Of a stretch of DNA of 64,000 bases, positions 52,610-61,506 are shown one piece after another. Position numbers and translations under genes: made by a program. Position 1 is the stretch's first letter. Each line of letters begins with the position of its first letter. Below the pieces are notes generated by a model, which was not told the DNA's origin, did not search any database, and saw nothing but the letters and a program-made list of their open reading frames with translations. Source of the stretch: Flavilitoribacter sp020436695 (GTDB lineage Bacteria > Bacteroidota > Bacteroidia > Chitinophagales > Saprospiraceae); assembly GCA_041392665.1 (NCBI GenBank), contig JAWKLQ010000004.1, positions 186,001 through 250,000 on the forward strand, given 5' to 3'.

Positions 52610-52640
52610 CAAAGATAGCTAATCCCTCGGGTTTATCAAC
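52610..52640 (-). promoter_or_regulatory. Textbook Bacteroidota promoter of ahcY
   Basis: GTTG (52637-52640) as -33, exactly 19 bases, then TATCTTTG (52610-52617) as -7 (TAnnTTTG). It lies 41 bases before the ahcY ATG. The best promoter match in the window. Confidence 0.75.
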
Positions 52641-52672
52641 GTTCCATCGCACAGAGGGTTGCGGAAATAGCG

Positions 52673-53245
52673 TTATTTATTTACCCATTTCCCGTCTGAA
52701 GAGGGCGTTACCAGAGCCATACGTTGTAGCAGTTGCTCAATGTCGGCTTCTACCACGATCATATCGCGGTGAATGTTTTTGATAAAACCCTCGCGGAGCA
52801 TGTTCTCGATGTGTGCCAGTAGCGGATTGTAGAACCCGTTGACATTGAGCAGGCCGATGGGCTGAAATGTCTGCTGTAGTTGCACCAGGGTAATCACCTC
52901 AAATACTTCATCCAGAGTGCCGAACCCGCCGGGCAGGGCAATGGTGGCTTCACTGCGTTTGAGCATTTCTACTTTTCTGGCATCCATCGAGTCGGTCAGG
53001 ATCAATTCACTGAGTCCTTCGTGGCAGACCTCCCAATCGCGTAAAAAATGCGGGATCACGCCGATTACTTTTCCACCAGCTTCCAGTGCAGCATCAGCCA
53101 TTATTCCCATTAGTCCAACACTGCCTGCACCATAAACCAGGTCAATTTGCCTTTGGGCCAGTGTAATGCCCAATTCCCGGGCTGCGATAGCATATATAGG
53201 ATTAAAACCGGTGCTGGAACCGCAAAAGACTTGAATGGATCTCAT
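52673..53245 (-). CDS. LOG family protein (cytokinin riboside monophosphate phosphoribohydrolase-like)
   Basis: 190 residues. The signature PGGFGTLDE (105-113) and the upstream MDARK (87-91) form the LOG nucleotide-binding site. Rossmann start IQVFCGSSTGFNP and GSVGLMGIMADAAL fit. LOG enzymes remove ribose 5-phosphate from nucleoside monophosphates; in bacteria the true substrate is usually unknown. It is cytoplasmic. It lies 27 bases after the DUF2452 gene, so the two are probably one operon. Confidence 0.93.
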   Translation of the reverse strand: MRSIQVFCGSSTGFNPIYAIAARELGITLAQRQIDLVYGAGSVGLMGIMADAALEAGGKVIGVIPHFLRDWEVCHEGLSELILTDSMDARKVEMLKRSEATIALPGGFGTLDEVFEVITLVQLQQTFQPIGLLNVNGFYNPLLAHIENMLREGFIKNIHRDMIVVEADIEQLLQRMALVTPSSDGKWVNK

Positions 53246-53272
53246 CTGTTTATGTTCTTTGAATAGGGCAGG

Positions 53273-53734
53273 TTAAGTAGATTGTTCCAGTACTTCCCAG
53301 GTGTGATCAGCCAGAAGCCGAACGGTAGCTACGTAGGTGTAGGGAGGATTTTTGCCCCATTCAGCCGGGCTGACCATCGATACGACCGCTTTGCCGTTGT
53401 CCCGGCGGAAAAGGTAATAGATCTTGCCGATGATGGGTTCGAAATTCATTTCAGCGTCATAGATCTCTTCGGAGATAAGCACCCGCTGCTGGATATCGTT
53501 GGCCTGGCGGGCGAGTAGTTCGATCTGTTCCCGGATCTGGTCCAGGTCCATATCTGTCTGCTGATACATGGCAGCCATGGCACGCCCCTTTATCTTGCCC
53601 CGGTCTTCCGGCTTAATGACTACACCACCTACGGTATGAGCATAAGGAAGACTGTGCGGGTTTTCGGCGATCTTGTCCGGATCTATTGGGTTGATAAATG
53701 GTTCCCTGGGTGGGTCTTTTTTGTTCTTACTCAT
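53273..53734 (-). CDS. DUF2452 protein
   Basis: 153 residues from ATG 53734. The frame extends to ATG 53773, but a -7 box covers 53756-53763, so the shorter start is chosen. The family core is visible: FINPIDPDKIAENPHSLPYAHTVGG, IKPEDRGKIKGRAMAAMYQQT, and a C-terminal ADHTWEVLEQ. DUF2452 is a Bacteroidota-centred family without a known function. The middle holds a helical segment (DLDQIREQIELLARQANDIQQ). Cotranscribed with LOG. Confidence 0.85.
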   Translation of the reverse strand: MSKNKKDPPREPFINPIDPDKIAENPHSLPYAHTVGGVVIKPEDRGKIKGRAMAAMYQQTDMDLDQIREQIELLARQANDIQQRVLISEEIYDAEMNFEPIIGKIYYLFRRDNGKAVVSMVSPAEWGKNPPYTYVATVRLLADHTWEVLEQST

Positions 53735-53755
53735 GGTCGTGTATCCCTTGTGGTA

Positions 53756-53763
53756 CAAAGGTA
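53756..53763 (-). promoter_or_regulatory. -7 box of the DUF2452-LOG operon
   Basis: TACCTTTG on the minus strand fits TAnnTTTG, 22 bases before ATG 53734. It supports the shorter start. No clear -33 box. Confidence 0.5.
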
Positions 53764-53821
53764 ATAACTTCAAATTGTAGTGGAGGTTTAAGTTTTAGAT
53801 AAATATATGGATGTTTGACAT

Positions 53822-53835
53822 CACGCGGCGGCGTG
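53822..53835. repeat. GC-rich hairpin left of the GxxExxY gene
   Basis: CACGC-GGCG-GCGTG in an AT-rich setting, 79 bases before the GxxExxY start. Resembles in base content the hairpin that follows the same gene. Confidence 0.45.
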
Positions 53836-53853
53836 GCGACTCAGCGGTGAAAT

Positions 53854-53884
53854 TTTGCATCTTTTTCAGTTTTTCCCTAATTTG
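53854..53884 (+). promoter_or_regulatory. Candidate promoter of the GxxExxY gene
   Basis: TTTG (53854-53857), 20 bases, then TAATTTG (53878-53884), one base shorter than the TAnnTTTG consensus. ATG at 53914 follows after 29 bases. Confidence 0.4.
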
Positions 53885-53913
53885 AAGAAATTAAACGCGA
53901 AATCTCTCTGAAT

Positions 53914-54324
53914 ATGAAAAATGTAAAGACATCCTCAAAGGAGTGGCCAGAAAATGACCTTGTTACTGCGGTGCTCGATATCAGCTTTATGATTCATCGA
54001 AAATGGGGGCCGGGTTTACTTGAAAAAGTATATGAAGCTCTTCTGGTCCATCATTTAGAAAAAAGCGGATATTATGTAGAACAGCAAAAAGGCATACCTT
54101 TTCTGGAAGATGAAATTAAATTGGATATAGGATTTAGAGCAGATCTTATCATTGAAAATAAGCTGTTGATAGAAATTAAGTCTGTAGAACAATTACACCC
54201 AGTCTTCTTTAAAACGGTACTTACCTATCTAAAAGTCCTGGATCTTAGATTGGGGCTACTCATAAATTTTGGTGAGCCATATCTGAAAAACGGAATTAAG
54301 CGAGTTGCTAATGGATTTCAGTAA
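53914..54324 (+). CDS. GxxExxY protein
   Basis: 136 residues. It carries the family signature GLLEKVY (G-x-x-E-x-x-Y) near residue 34, followed by VEQQKGIPF, IGFRADLIIENKLLIEIKSVEQL and LGLLINFGEPYLKNGIKR. The GFRADLII and EIKS motifs resemble the PD-(D/E)xK nuclease fold, which the family is thought to share. These genes are spread widely as single copies and inside rRNA intervening sequences. It stands alone, with GC-rich hairpins on both sides. Role unknown; possible link to RNA or mobile elements. Confidence 0.88.
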   Translation: MKNVKTSSKEWPENDLVTAVLDISFMIHRKWGPGLLEKVYEALLVHHLEKSGYYVEQQKGIPFLEDEIKLDIGFRADLIIENKLLIEIKSVEQLHPVFFKTVLTYLKVLDLRLGLLINFGEPYLKNGIKRVANGFQ

Positions 54325-54347
54325 TAATATCTAATAGATAGTACCAT

Positions 54348-54378
54348 CGGCGGCGCAGCGCCGCCGCGCGAAAAAAAA
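54348..54378. terminator. GC-rich hairpin right of the GxxExxY gene
   Basis: CGGCGGCGC-A-GCGCCGCCG (54348-54366), near-perfect nine-base arms, then CGCG and a run of A. On the minus strand the A-run reads as T before, not after, the stem, so its use as a terminator on the plus strand is uncertain. It could instead be a REP-like element. Confidence 0.5.
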
Positions 54379-54463
54379 GCCAGAGGCTAGCTAAAGCCCC
54401 CGGCCAATATCTTACATTACAGAAAGTCTGAAAATTCTTTTTTCCTTCTAATTCACCAAAAAA

Positions 54464-55486
54464 TTACTTGAGACGGAAACTGGTAGAACCGGCCAGAAAA
54501 CCTTTATTGTAGATCTCGATCTCGTAGCTACCCTCCGGAAGAGGTTGGTTAGGAGCCCAAAGCGTACAAAGATTTTCGGAAGTACCGGTGTAATCCATTT
54601 CCTTGGCCTGTGTGTAGAGGAACTGCTCGTTGTTGGCGTTGTTGGTCAACACACCTGAGCCCATTTCTTCGATGGCCAGCGTCTCACCCAACGGGTTGAT
54701 AATGCGTACGAAGAACACTTCGGTTCCGTTCTCGGCAACATCGTTGGCAGAAGTGTTAAAACACACTTGCAGTTTGTCGATATTATCGGCATTGGAACGT
54801 TTCACTTCTTTACCGCTTTTTTTGGTTTTCAGGCCGGTTACTTCGATATCACTTACTTTGATGACAGAAGCGATATTGACCTTGCGGGAAAGTTGCTCGC
54901 GAACAGTTTCCAATTGCTCTTTTTCGCTGACCAGTACGGCTCTTTCCGAACTCAGTTCGGCATTAGCCATTTGCTGATCTTCCAGGTTTTGACTCAGCAT
55001 CTGATTGTTTTCAGATAGTTGAGAATTCTCGGCAGTCAGCACTTCGTTTTGTTCACGAAGCTGGTTGATCTCAGCGATATAGCCTTCAGCCTGCGTTCTG
55101 AGGTTGGCCAGTTCGCTACGAACGGCTTTCAGATTGCGGCTGTCCTTCAACAAACCTTCAATTCTGTCTTTAGAATCTTTTAATTCAGCTTTCTGTGTTT
55201 CGATCAGAGCGTTAAGCTCCTCGTTGCTACCACGCATCTCCTCCAATTCGGAAAGAGCTTCGTAGTACTGCTTTTCAAGTTCCGCTTTCAACTGCTCGGA
55301 CTCATCGTACCTAGCAGTTAATTCAGTATTCTCGCTGTTCTTGGAGAACGAGAATATCCCTAATCCTACTGTAGCCAAAGCCAACAGAACGATAGCAACA
55401 ATGTAAGGTACTCTGTTGCCGGAATCTCCGTCGGAAGTTGACTTGTAAGAAGGATTCGGGCTAGGACTTGAACTTGTGGTTGCCAT
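54464..55486 (-). CDS. Single-span membrane protein with long coiled coil
   Basis: 340 residues. A Ser/Pro-rich N-terminus (1-24) faces the cytoplasm, one membrane span follows at 26-48 (VPYIVAIVLLALATVGLGIFSF), then a coiled coil from about 55 to 205 rich in Glu, Gln, Leu and Asn. The C-terminal 130 residues are a beta-rich domain (VIKVSDIEVTGLKTKKSGKE, VFFVRIINPLGETLAI, GSYEIEIYNKGFLAGSTSF). No enzyme motif. This form is common among conserved Bacteroidota proteins without known function; it may span the periplasm. Single gene, divergent from the exonuclease. Confidence 0.75.
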   Translation of the reverse strand: MATTSSSPSPNPSYKSTSDGDSGNRVPYIVAIVLLALATVGLGIFSFSKNSENTELTARYDESEQLKAELEKQYYEALSELEEMRGSNEELNALIETQKAELKDSKDRIEGLLKDSRNLKAVRSELANLRTQAEGYIAEINQLREQNEVLTAENSQLSENNQMLSQNLEDQQMANAELSSERAVLVSEKEQLETVREQLSRKVNIASVIKVSDIEVTGLKTKKSGKEVKRSNADNIDKLQVCFNTSANDVAENGTEVFFVRIINPLGETLAIEEMGSGVLTNNANNEQFLYTQAKEMDYTGTSENLCTLWAPNQPLPEGSYEIEIYNKGFLAGSTSFRLK

Positions 55487-55623
55487 AATAAAATAAGTTG
55501 GTTAACAAATAAGCGTGTTTGTAATTAACGGCCATTAAACGTTGCGATTTCTCAAAAAATTGTGTGAAGCCTCGCGTATGTGTGGAGGGAAGGTGTATTT
55601 TTAGCAAAATTTGATGGAAACTT

Positions 55624-56376
55624 ATGATTGAACAAATAGACGTGGGAAAGGTCCTTTTCCTGGATATTGAAACAGTGTCCGGTGAAAAATCATATGATGA
55701 TCTTTCCGAAGATATGCAAAAGCTTTGGCAACTGAAATGTCGATCTATTCTCCGCCAGTACGATGATGAAATAGAGCAGGAAACGGCCGCAGCCCTGTAT
55801 CCGGAAAAAGCCGGCATCTATGCCGAATTCGGTAAGATCATTTGTATCAGTGTGGGGATTGTACGCCGGGATAAGGCAGATAAAAGATTGGGTATCCGTC
55901 TCAAATCTTTTGCAAACGATGACGAAAAGACACTATTGGAAGACTTTGCCAAAGTAGTGGATGAGTACTACGGCAATCCCAATAAGTTTTTTATCTGTGG
56001 GCACAACATCAAGGAATTTGATATCCCTTATATCTGTCGTCGGATGGTAGTGAATCAGCTGCCCCTGCCTTTTACACTGGATCTCTACGGTAAGAAACCC
56101 TGGGAAACCAAACATCTGCTCGACACCATGGAGCTTTGGAAATTCGGAGATTACAAAAGTTATACGTCTTTGAAACTGCTGGCGGCCGTACTTGGGTTTC
56201 CTTCACCCAAGGATGATATTGACGGTAGTGAGGTCGGTCGGGTCTATTGGGAGGAAGGGGATCTGCCACGTATAGCTCTCTATTGTGAGAAGGATGTATT
56301 GGCAACCGCCCAGCTCTTCCTTCGTTATCAGCGCAACCCCATCCTCGAAAGTGATCAGATCAAGCACGTTTCCTAG
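55624..56376 (+). CDS. 3'-5' exonuclease, DnaQ-like (PolB_exonuc_2 family)
   Basis: 250 residues. Exo I: LFLDIETVSG with Asp14 and Glu16. Exo II: CGHNIKEFDIPYI with Asp133. Exo III: LYCEKDVLATAQ with Tyr220 and Asp224 (Yx3D). All four metal ligands are present, so it should be an active DEDDy exonuclease. The insert LGFPSPKDDIDGSEV is a family feature. Substrate DNA or RNA is not decided; in Bacteroidota it is widespread and not tied to a polymerase gene. No signal peptide. Confidence 0.9.
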   Translation: MIEQIDVGKVLFLDIETVSGEKSYDDLSEDMQKLWQLKCRSILRQYDDEIEQETAAALYPEKAGIYAEFGKIICISVGIVRRDKADKRLGIRLKSFANDDEKTLLEDFAKVVDEYYGNPNKFFICGHNIKEFDIPYICRRMVVNQLPLPFTLDLYGKKPWETKHLLDTMELWKFGDYKSYTSLKLLAAVLGFPSPKDDIDGSEVGRVYWEEGDLPRIALYCEKDVLATAQLFLRYQRNPILESDQIKHVS

Positions 56377-56418
56377 TTACCCGAGCCGATACTTATGCAT
56401 CATTAACTCAATATTGTC

Positions 56419-57531
56419 ATGGAACTTGAACGAAAAACCGGCAGAAGAACATTTTTATACACCTCAGGCCTGGCGGCCGGTGCTATGGCCCTAAGCCTGC
56501 CCACACAGATTGCCTGTAAACCGCCTCCCAAAAAAGATAAACTGGGAGTGGCCTTGATCGGCCTCGGATACTACAGTACCGATCTGTTGGCTCCGGCCCT
56601 GCAGGAGACAAAAAAAGCCTACCTGGCCGGAATTGTAACCGGATCACAGGAAAAAGCACAGCGCTGGAAGGAAAAATACAATATACCCGAAAAGAATATC
56701 TACAACTACGAGAATTTTGACAGTATTAAGGATAATCCGGATATCGATGTGGTATACGTGGTACTCCCCAATTCTATGCATAAGGAGTTCGTCATCCGCG
56801 GGGCCAAAGCCGGGAAACACGTGTTTTGTGAAAAACCGATGGCCGTGACTTCGGCGGATTGCCGGGAGATGATCGAAGCCTGTCGGGAAAACGGCGTCAA
56901 GCTGGCGATTGGTTATCGCATGCAACACGAGCCGCACACGCAGGAGATCATGCGCATCGGGAAGGAGAAGTCGATTGGGCCGATCCGCATGATCGCAGCC
57001 GGTACAGGTTGGCGTTGGGACAATCCTGGGGATCACTGGAAAAACAAGAAAGTATACGGTGGAGGCGCCATGATGGATATGGGGGTCTATGCGCTACAGG
57101 CCGCACGTTATGCGATGGGAGAGGAGCCGGTAGCGGTCTCCGCCCAACAGTATACCCGCCGTCCGGAAGTCTTTTCCGAAGTAGATGAATTTACCTCTTT
57201 TCAGTTGCAGTTTCCCAGCGGTGCGCTTGCCAATCTGCACACCAGTCTGGGCGTTGAAATGAACTATCTGCAGGTCAATGCCGATAGTGGCTGGTATCGC
57301 CTCGAACCCTTTCAGTCTTACAGCGGCATACAGGGTGTCAGTAGTCAGGGGCCGATCAGTTTTGAAACCGGTAATCAACAGGCAAAACAGATGGACGACG
57401 ATTGCCTGGCCATTCTCAACGATGAACCTTTGTCGGTACCGGGAGAAGAAGGACTACGAGATATTCAGATCGTTGAAGCGATTCGTCAATCTGTGGCCGA
57501 GGGGGGGCACTGGATCAATCTTAACGGATGA
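56419..57531 (+). CDS. Gfo/Idh/MocA family oxidoreductase, Tat-exported
   Basis: 370 residues. The N-terminus has a twin-arginine signal (GRRTFLYTSGLAAGAMALSL), so it should be folded with its cofactor in the cytoplasm and then exported. Rossmann start VALIGLGYYSTDLLAPAL, then the EKP motif VFCEKPMAVTSADC, whose Lys acts in catalysis, and the C-terminal sugar-binding domain (YGGGAMMDMGVYALQAARYAMG). It resembles glucose-fructose oxidoreductase in form. The stop overlaps the phosphoesterase start by four bases. Confidence 0.92.
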   Translation: MELERKTGRRTFLYTSGLAAGAMALSLPTQIACKPPPKKDKLGVALIGLGYYSTDLLAPALQETKKAYLAGIVTGSQEKAQRWKEKYNIPEKNIYNYENFDSIKDNPDIDVVYVVLPNSMHKEFVIRGAKAGKHVFCEKPMAVTSADCREMIEACRENGVKLAIGYRMQHEPHTQEIMRIGKEKSIGPIRMIAAGTGWRWDNPGDHWKNKKVYGGGAMMDMGVYALQAARYAMGEEPVAVSAQQYTRRPEVFSEVDEFTSFQLQFPSGALANLHTSLGVEMNYLQVNADSGWYRLEPFQSYSGIQGVSSQGPISFETGNQQAKQMDDDCLAILNDEPLSVPGEEGLRDIQIVEAIRQSVAEGGHWINLNG

Positions 57532-58469
57532 CAGTAAGCGGTGAGCGAGTAATGGGTAACGATAAAGGCTGGATACTTCTCTGGGCCGTTTTGGGGGTGC
57601 TTTTTATGGCGTCGGGATGTGAGAAGGATCTTTCAGCGGCTACGAAAACCTATATATTCCTGGGCCATCCCTACGACTGGAATGACGGATATCGGCTTGA
57701 TCCCCGCCTGGAGAAGATCAACTATGCCGAATACGATCAGGTATGGCTCGGAGGAGATGTTTGCAGCCGGCTGACGGAGCGACCGGAAACCCTCGATTAC
57801 CTGGACCGCTTGCTCGATTTTTCCAACGAACATGTGCAATGGACGCTGGGTAACCACGATGTCATGTTCGGTCATCCGGAAAGGATCAGTCGTAAAATGG
57901 AGCGGGAGAGTTATTACGTTACTTCCCTTGAAGGTGGAATAACTTTACTGGTGCTGAATACCAATCTGTTCTGGATGTATAACAGCCGGCCGGAACAGGT
58001 GCAATGCGAAGAAAGACAGGCACAATATCAACTTATCCAATCGGTTTTGGATACAATCCAGAGATCCTCCCACCTGGTTATTCTGCATCATCATGCGCTG
58101 TTGAAGAACCACAAACCGGAAGCGCTGCAGGATGCTTTTAATACCAATCCCGATGCAGTGGGTATGACCTGTGATTCCAGCGATCAGTTCGATCGGCTTA
58201 TATATCCCCAACTGGTGAAATTGCAGGACCATGGTATTCAGGTGATACTTGTTGGTGGAGATGTCGGAATGCGTGCCAAACGATTTGAATATCAGACGCC
58301 GGAAGGTATCTGGCTTTTAGGCTCCGGGATCAATAATAGCCTGAAAAAGGAAAACAAACCGGATTACGTCACTACGTTTGCCCCGGACGAAGTATTGATC
58401 TTCAGGCACGATCCTGTAAAGCGCACTTTGCAATGGGAGTTCGTTCTGCTGAATAGTCTGCTGAATTGA
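57528..58469 (+). CDS. Metallophosphoesterase lipoprotein
   Basis: 313 residues; ATG 57528 or ATG 57552, the latter giving a tight lipoprotein signal (GVLFMASGC). Calcineurin-type motifs: WLGGDVCSR (GDxx), TLGNHDVMFGH (GNHD), VILHHHALL and VILVGGDVG. The usual first DxH is replaced by LGHPYD, which keeps the His only, so metal binding may be altered. It would act in the periplasm on a phosphate ester. The start overlaps the oxidoreductase stop (ATGA), so translation is coupled. Confidence 0.85.
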   Translation: MTVSGERVMGNDKGWILLWAVLGVLFMASGCEKDLSAATKTYIFLGHPYDWNDGYRLDPRLEKINYAEYDQVWLGGDVCSRLTERPETLDYLDRLLDFSNEHVQWTLGNHDVMFGHPERISRKMERESYYVTSLEGGITLLVLNTNLFWMYNSRPEQVQCEERQAQYQLIQSVLDTIQRSSHLVILHHHALLKNHKPEALQDAFNTNPDAVGMTCDSSDQFDRLIYPQLVKLQDHGIQVILVGGDVGMRAKRFEYQTPEGIWLLGSGINNSLKKENKPDYVTTFAPDEVLIFRHDPVKRTLQWEFVLLNSLLN

Positions 58470-58530
58470 CGAGCTTAAGTGAACCATGAAAGCATCCCGG
58501 AATCCCAACATCACCGCATAATAACATCAA

Positions 58531-59073
58531 TCAGGGATGCTTCTGATCCTTAAACTCCTGATAGGTCATATTGTTGTAATGCTCTTCGCCGATAAATTCA
58601 AGTTCGGTAAGCATGGCGTCAGCTTCCTTATAACCCGGAGAAATGGAAATGCGATCCTGCTTAGTATCCAGATAAACGAAGGCCGGATAGCCAAGTCGAC
58701 CGTCGAGCAGGGCATAGGCTAGTTCATGAACACCCCGGCGGCCAACATTATCCAGATATTTTAGTGAGTAGCCTTTAAATTCAATGTCCTCTTTTTGTTC
58801 GGCATTGAATTTTACAGGATAGTAATGCTCATTAAGATAAGCCGCTACCGCCGGATCGGTAAATGTGGATTTATCCATTTTTTTACACCATCCACACCAA
58901 TCCGTATACACATCAATGAACATCTTTTTGGGGTTCTCTTTATTTAACTCCAGTGCCTCTTCAAAGGTATACCATTTGACGGCCTTACTTTCTGCTGGAG
59001 CATCGGATGGACGGAATGCAAAAATGAGGCTCAATATCATAACCAGGAGAAGAGAAGGAATTAATTTTTTCAT
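58531..59073 (-). CDS. Exported thioredoxin-like protein
   Basis: 180 residues. An N-terminal signal or anchor (IPSLLLVMILSLIFAFRPS) is followed by a thioredoxin fold with the active CxxC in YTDWCGWCKKMD (Cys60 and Cys63). The WCGWC form is common in Bacteroidota thiol-disulfide proteins of the DUF255/TlpA type. It should act in the periplasm on disulfides of exported proteins. A -7 box lies at 59129. Convergent with the phosphoesterase gene. Confidence 0.9.
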   Translation of the reverse strand: MKKLIPSLLLVMILSLIFAFRPSDAPAESKAVKWYTFEEALELNKENPKKMFIDVYTDWCGWCKKMDKSTFTDPAVAAYLNEHYYPVKFNAEQKEDIEFKGYSLKYLDNVGRRGVHELAYALLDGRLGYPAFVYLDTKQDRISISPGYKEADAMLTELEFIGEEHYNNMTYQEFKDQKHP

Positions 59074-59128
59074 TGGTGGTCGTTTTCTGTGCGGATCAAT
59101 AATTTGTTGTGTACATATTTAATGGCTA

Positions 59129-59136
59129 CAAATATA
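59129..59136 (-). promoter_or_regulatory. -7 box of the thioredoxin-like gene
   Basis: TATATTTG on the minus strand fits TAnnTTTG, 56 bases before ATG 59073. No clear -33 box. Confidence 0.45.
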
Positions 59137-59242
59137 CCTTAAACGTTGCATAGCCCACCTTCCTTTAATGCTTTATTAACTAATTCCACTGCTAAATGCG
59201 ACAGGGCGGACAATATCGTCCGGTGAAAAATTTACCTAAACT

Positions 59243-59250
59243 TAATTTTG
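59243..59250 (+). promoter_or_regulatory. -7 box of the large T9SS cargo gene
   Basis: TAATTTTG fits TAnnTTTG, 49 bases before ATG 59299. It overlaps a possible upstream TTG start at 59248 and so supports the ATG. Confidence 0.45.
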
Positions 59251-59298
59251 AGTTTAAGGATAGGCAAGAATAGAAAGGAGACTTTTGGCGTTGAAATA

Positions 59299-61443
59299 AT
59301 GATCAGCCTAAAGCTCTACACATTTATGATCCGGATATTGCTCCTGTTACTACTGTTCCACATACTTATACAGCTAACTCTTGCTGGGCAGACTGTTTTA
59401 TATCCAGGCGATGTTGCCGTACTGGGACTGGCATCTAACGTCGGCGGTGACCAGGGTAATTGTACGTCAGGAGGTCAATTCCAGGGTAGAGACCGGATAA
59501 GTTTTATCAGTTTCAAAGAGATCGCGACCGGCACGATCATCGATTTCACCGATAACGGCTGGGAGCGCATCAATCCGGGGCTTTGGGGGAATACCGAGGG
59601 ATTCATCCGGGCCACCCGCACCGGTACAAGTATTCCGGCAGGTACAGTTATTACTTTTGAATTTCCTCCCACTCAGACTGGGCATCTGGCTATTACTCCT
59701 GATGCGAACTGGGAATTTCTATTGCTTGGAACGAATGCCCTTAATTTTAATGATAGCGGAGACCAACTCTATGTCATGCAGGGTGGGATGTGGAACAACG
59801 GAACAACCATCGGATGTTGTAATGGAGAGCAGGATGCAACATATACAGGAGGCCGGATCTTATTTGGTTTTAATTCCCGTAGTGAGTGGAATGCCGGCGT
59901 TGATGATTCACAAAATTCCGGCCTTCATCCGGATGTGACACCCTGCTTCTCTATGGCTCCCACGAATGGCGTGACAAACTTCACATCCTATACTGGACCT
60001 TTCTCCATGGCTACCCAATTGGAATGGATAGCCCGGATCGGAAATCCGGATAACTGGTCTGCTTTTGATGACTGTGAACAATATCAGGATCCCCCATCGG
60101 AAATACTGATTGCGGCCAGCGGAATGCAGCTGGATTGTCAGATCTGTAATTCCTGCTCACCTTTTGCCGATACCTTGCTGGTGCAATTACCCTTGACCGG
60201 AGGTCCATTTATGGTAGATTACACGGATGGTACAGATACTTTTTTATTGGCCGATGCGGAAAACCTGCAGGAAATTCCTGTTTTCATTGCTCAGTTGACC
60301 AATTTTGATCTGGTCAGGGTTACGGATATCAACGGTTGCCCCATTTATTCAAATTTTGAGAACGGAACCAGCCTGGAAGTAAATGCAGAACCCATTACTC
60401 TAAACTGCCGCGTATTGAGCGACCCGCCGAATGGAATGGTAGAGATCGGGATCAACTCCGGGCAATCACCTTTCACCTTAAGCTGGACGGATGAGCAGGG
60501 ACTCATGGGAATAGAGATCTTGGATGGGATGGGAAATCATGTGCTTGAAGGCCTGCAAAACGGCGGCAATTATCAGCTTGAGATCACCGATGCCGGTGGT
60601 TGTGTTGGGAATTGCTCATTTCATCTTGCAGGGGATGATTGTAGTGATGTGAATCTGCATGCCATTATAGTTACAAGACCGGGTGCCGATTGTAACTCTC
60701 CGTCCATCGATCTGGAGATCATCGCCATAAATGGTGGCAGTGCGCCCTACTCACTGGAACATCCCCTGACGGGACAGCTTACACCCATAACTGAATTTCC
60801 TCTTCTGTTTTCTGGTATTTCTTCCGGGATCACTTCGCTCGGGATACAGGATGCCAATGGTTGCCGGCAGGAAGTAGAGGTCCCATTTATTGCCATAGAA
60901 CCGGGCCCTTCGCCGAGCCTGTCCTTGGGGCCGGATGTTGCCATTACAGTTGGACAGAGTACGGTATTGCGGGGTCAGGCCAGCTTCGATCCAATAGCCG
61001 TTAGCTGGCAACCTGCAACTGGACTTTCTGATCCCCGTTCCCTTATTACCGCTGCTTCCCCCTTGGAAACTACGCTATACATTCTCACCGCTACTCATGC
61101 ATACGGCTGCAGTGTGAGCGATACCATCCTGGTGGAAGTAAGTCCGGAATATTCTGCTTTCGTACCGAGTGCTTTCAGTCCCAACAACGACGGTGTCAAC
61201 GACCTGCTCACGATCTTTCCCGGTCCTGAGATCGCCGAGATACGCGCTTTCAAAGTGTTTGATCGCTGGGGCAATCTGGTGTTTGATGCTCCGGCCGGAG
61301 GTATATCGGAGGTCCGGGGCTGGGACGGCAATCTGCAGAATGGCCAATCAGCCTCCGCCGGCGTCTATTTGTTTTTTGCTGAACTGGTGGATCAAAACGG
61401 CCAGGCCGAATTTTTACAGGGTGGAGTAAGCCTGCTACGTTAA
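59299..61443 (+). CDS. Large secreted protein with gliding-motility (T9SS type B) C-terminal domain
   Basis: 714 residues from ATG 59299. Signal peptide up to LTLAGQ. The N-terminal domain (about 28-270) has a Cys-rich, Asn/Gly-rich beta pattern with SFKEIATGTIIDFTDNGWER. It is followed by two or three SprB-like repeats (PFTLSWTDEQG, GNYQLEITDAGGCVGNCSFH, SAPYSLEHPLTGQL, SLGIQDANGC). The last 100 residues are the CHU_C domain: YSAFVPSAFSPNNDGVNDLL, FKVFDRWGNLVFDA, SAGVYLFFAELVDQ. It is therefore exported by the type IX system and may serve in adhesion or gliding. Confidence 0.93.
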   Translation: MISLKLYTFMIRILLLLLLFHILIQLTLAGQTVLYPGDVAVLGLASNVGGDQGNCTSGGQFQGRDRISFISFKEIATGTIIDFTDNGWERINPGLWGNTEGFIRATRTGTSIPAGTVITFEFPPTQTGHLAITPDANWEFLLLGTNALNFNDSGDQLYVMQGGMWNNGTTIGCCNGEQDATYTGGRILFGFNSRSEWNAGVDDSQNSGLHPDVTPCFSMAPTNGVTNFTSYTGPFSMATQLEWIARIGNPDNWSAFDDCEQYQDPPSEILIAASGMQLDCQICNSCSPFADTLLVQLPLTGGPFMVDYTDGTDTFLLADAENLQEIPVFIAQLTNFDLVRVTDINGCPIYSNFENGTSLEVNAEPITLNCRVLSDPPNGMVEIGINSGQSPFTLSWTDEQGLMGIEILDGMGNHVLEGLQNGGNYQLEITDAGGCVGNCSFHLAGDDCSDVNLHAIIVTRPGADCNSPSIDLEIIAINGGSAPYSLEHPLTGQLTPITEFPLLFSGISSGITSLGIQDANGCRQEVEVPFIAIEPGPSPSLSLGPDVAITVGQSTVLRGQASFDPIAVSWQPATGLSDPRSLITAASPLETTLYILTATHAYGCSVSDTILVEVSPEYSAFVPSAFSPNNDGVNDLLTIFPGPEIAEIRAFKVFDRWGNLVFDAPAGGISEVRGWDGNLQNGQSASAGVYLFFAELVDQNGQAEFLQGGVSLLR

Positions 61444-61506
61444 AGCTGTTGTCTGGCACCCAACCGAAGGCAGGTAGTAGATGGTCTAGCTGTGTAAAAG
61501 ATCTTC

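Noticed and set aside
52570..52672. SAH riboswitch ahead of ahcY
   Set aside because: The space between promoter and start is only about 40 bases and no such fold is seen.
58490..58542. Nine-base inverted repeat after the phosphoesterase gene
   Set aside because: Loop of 35 bases and the right arm lies inside the thioredoxin gene; too weak to call a terminator.
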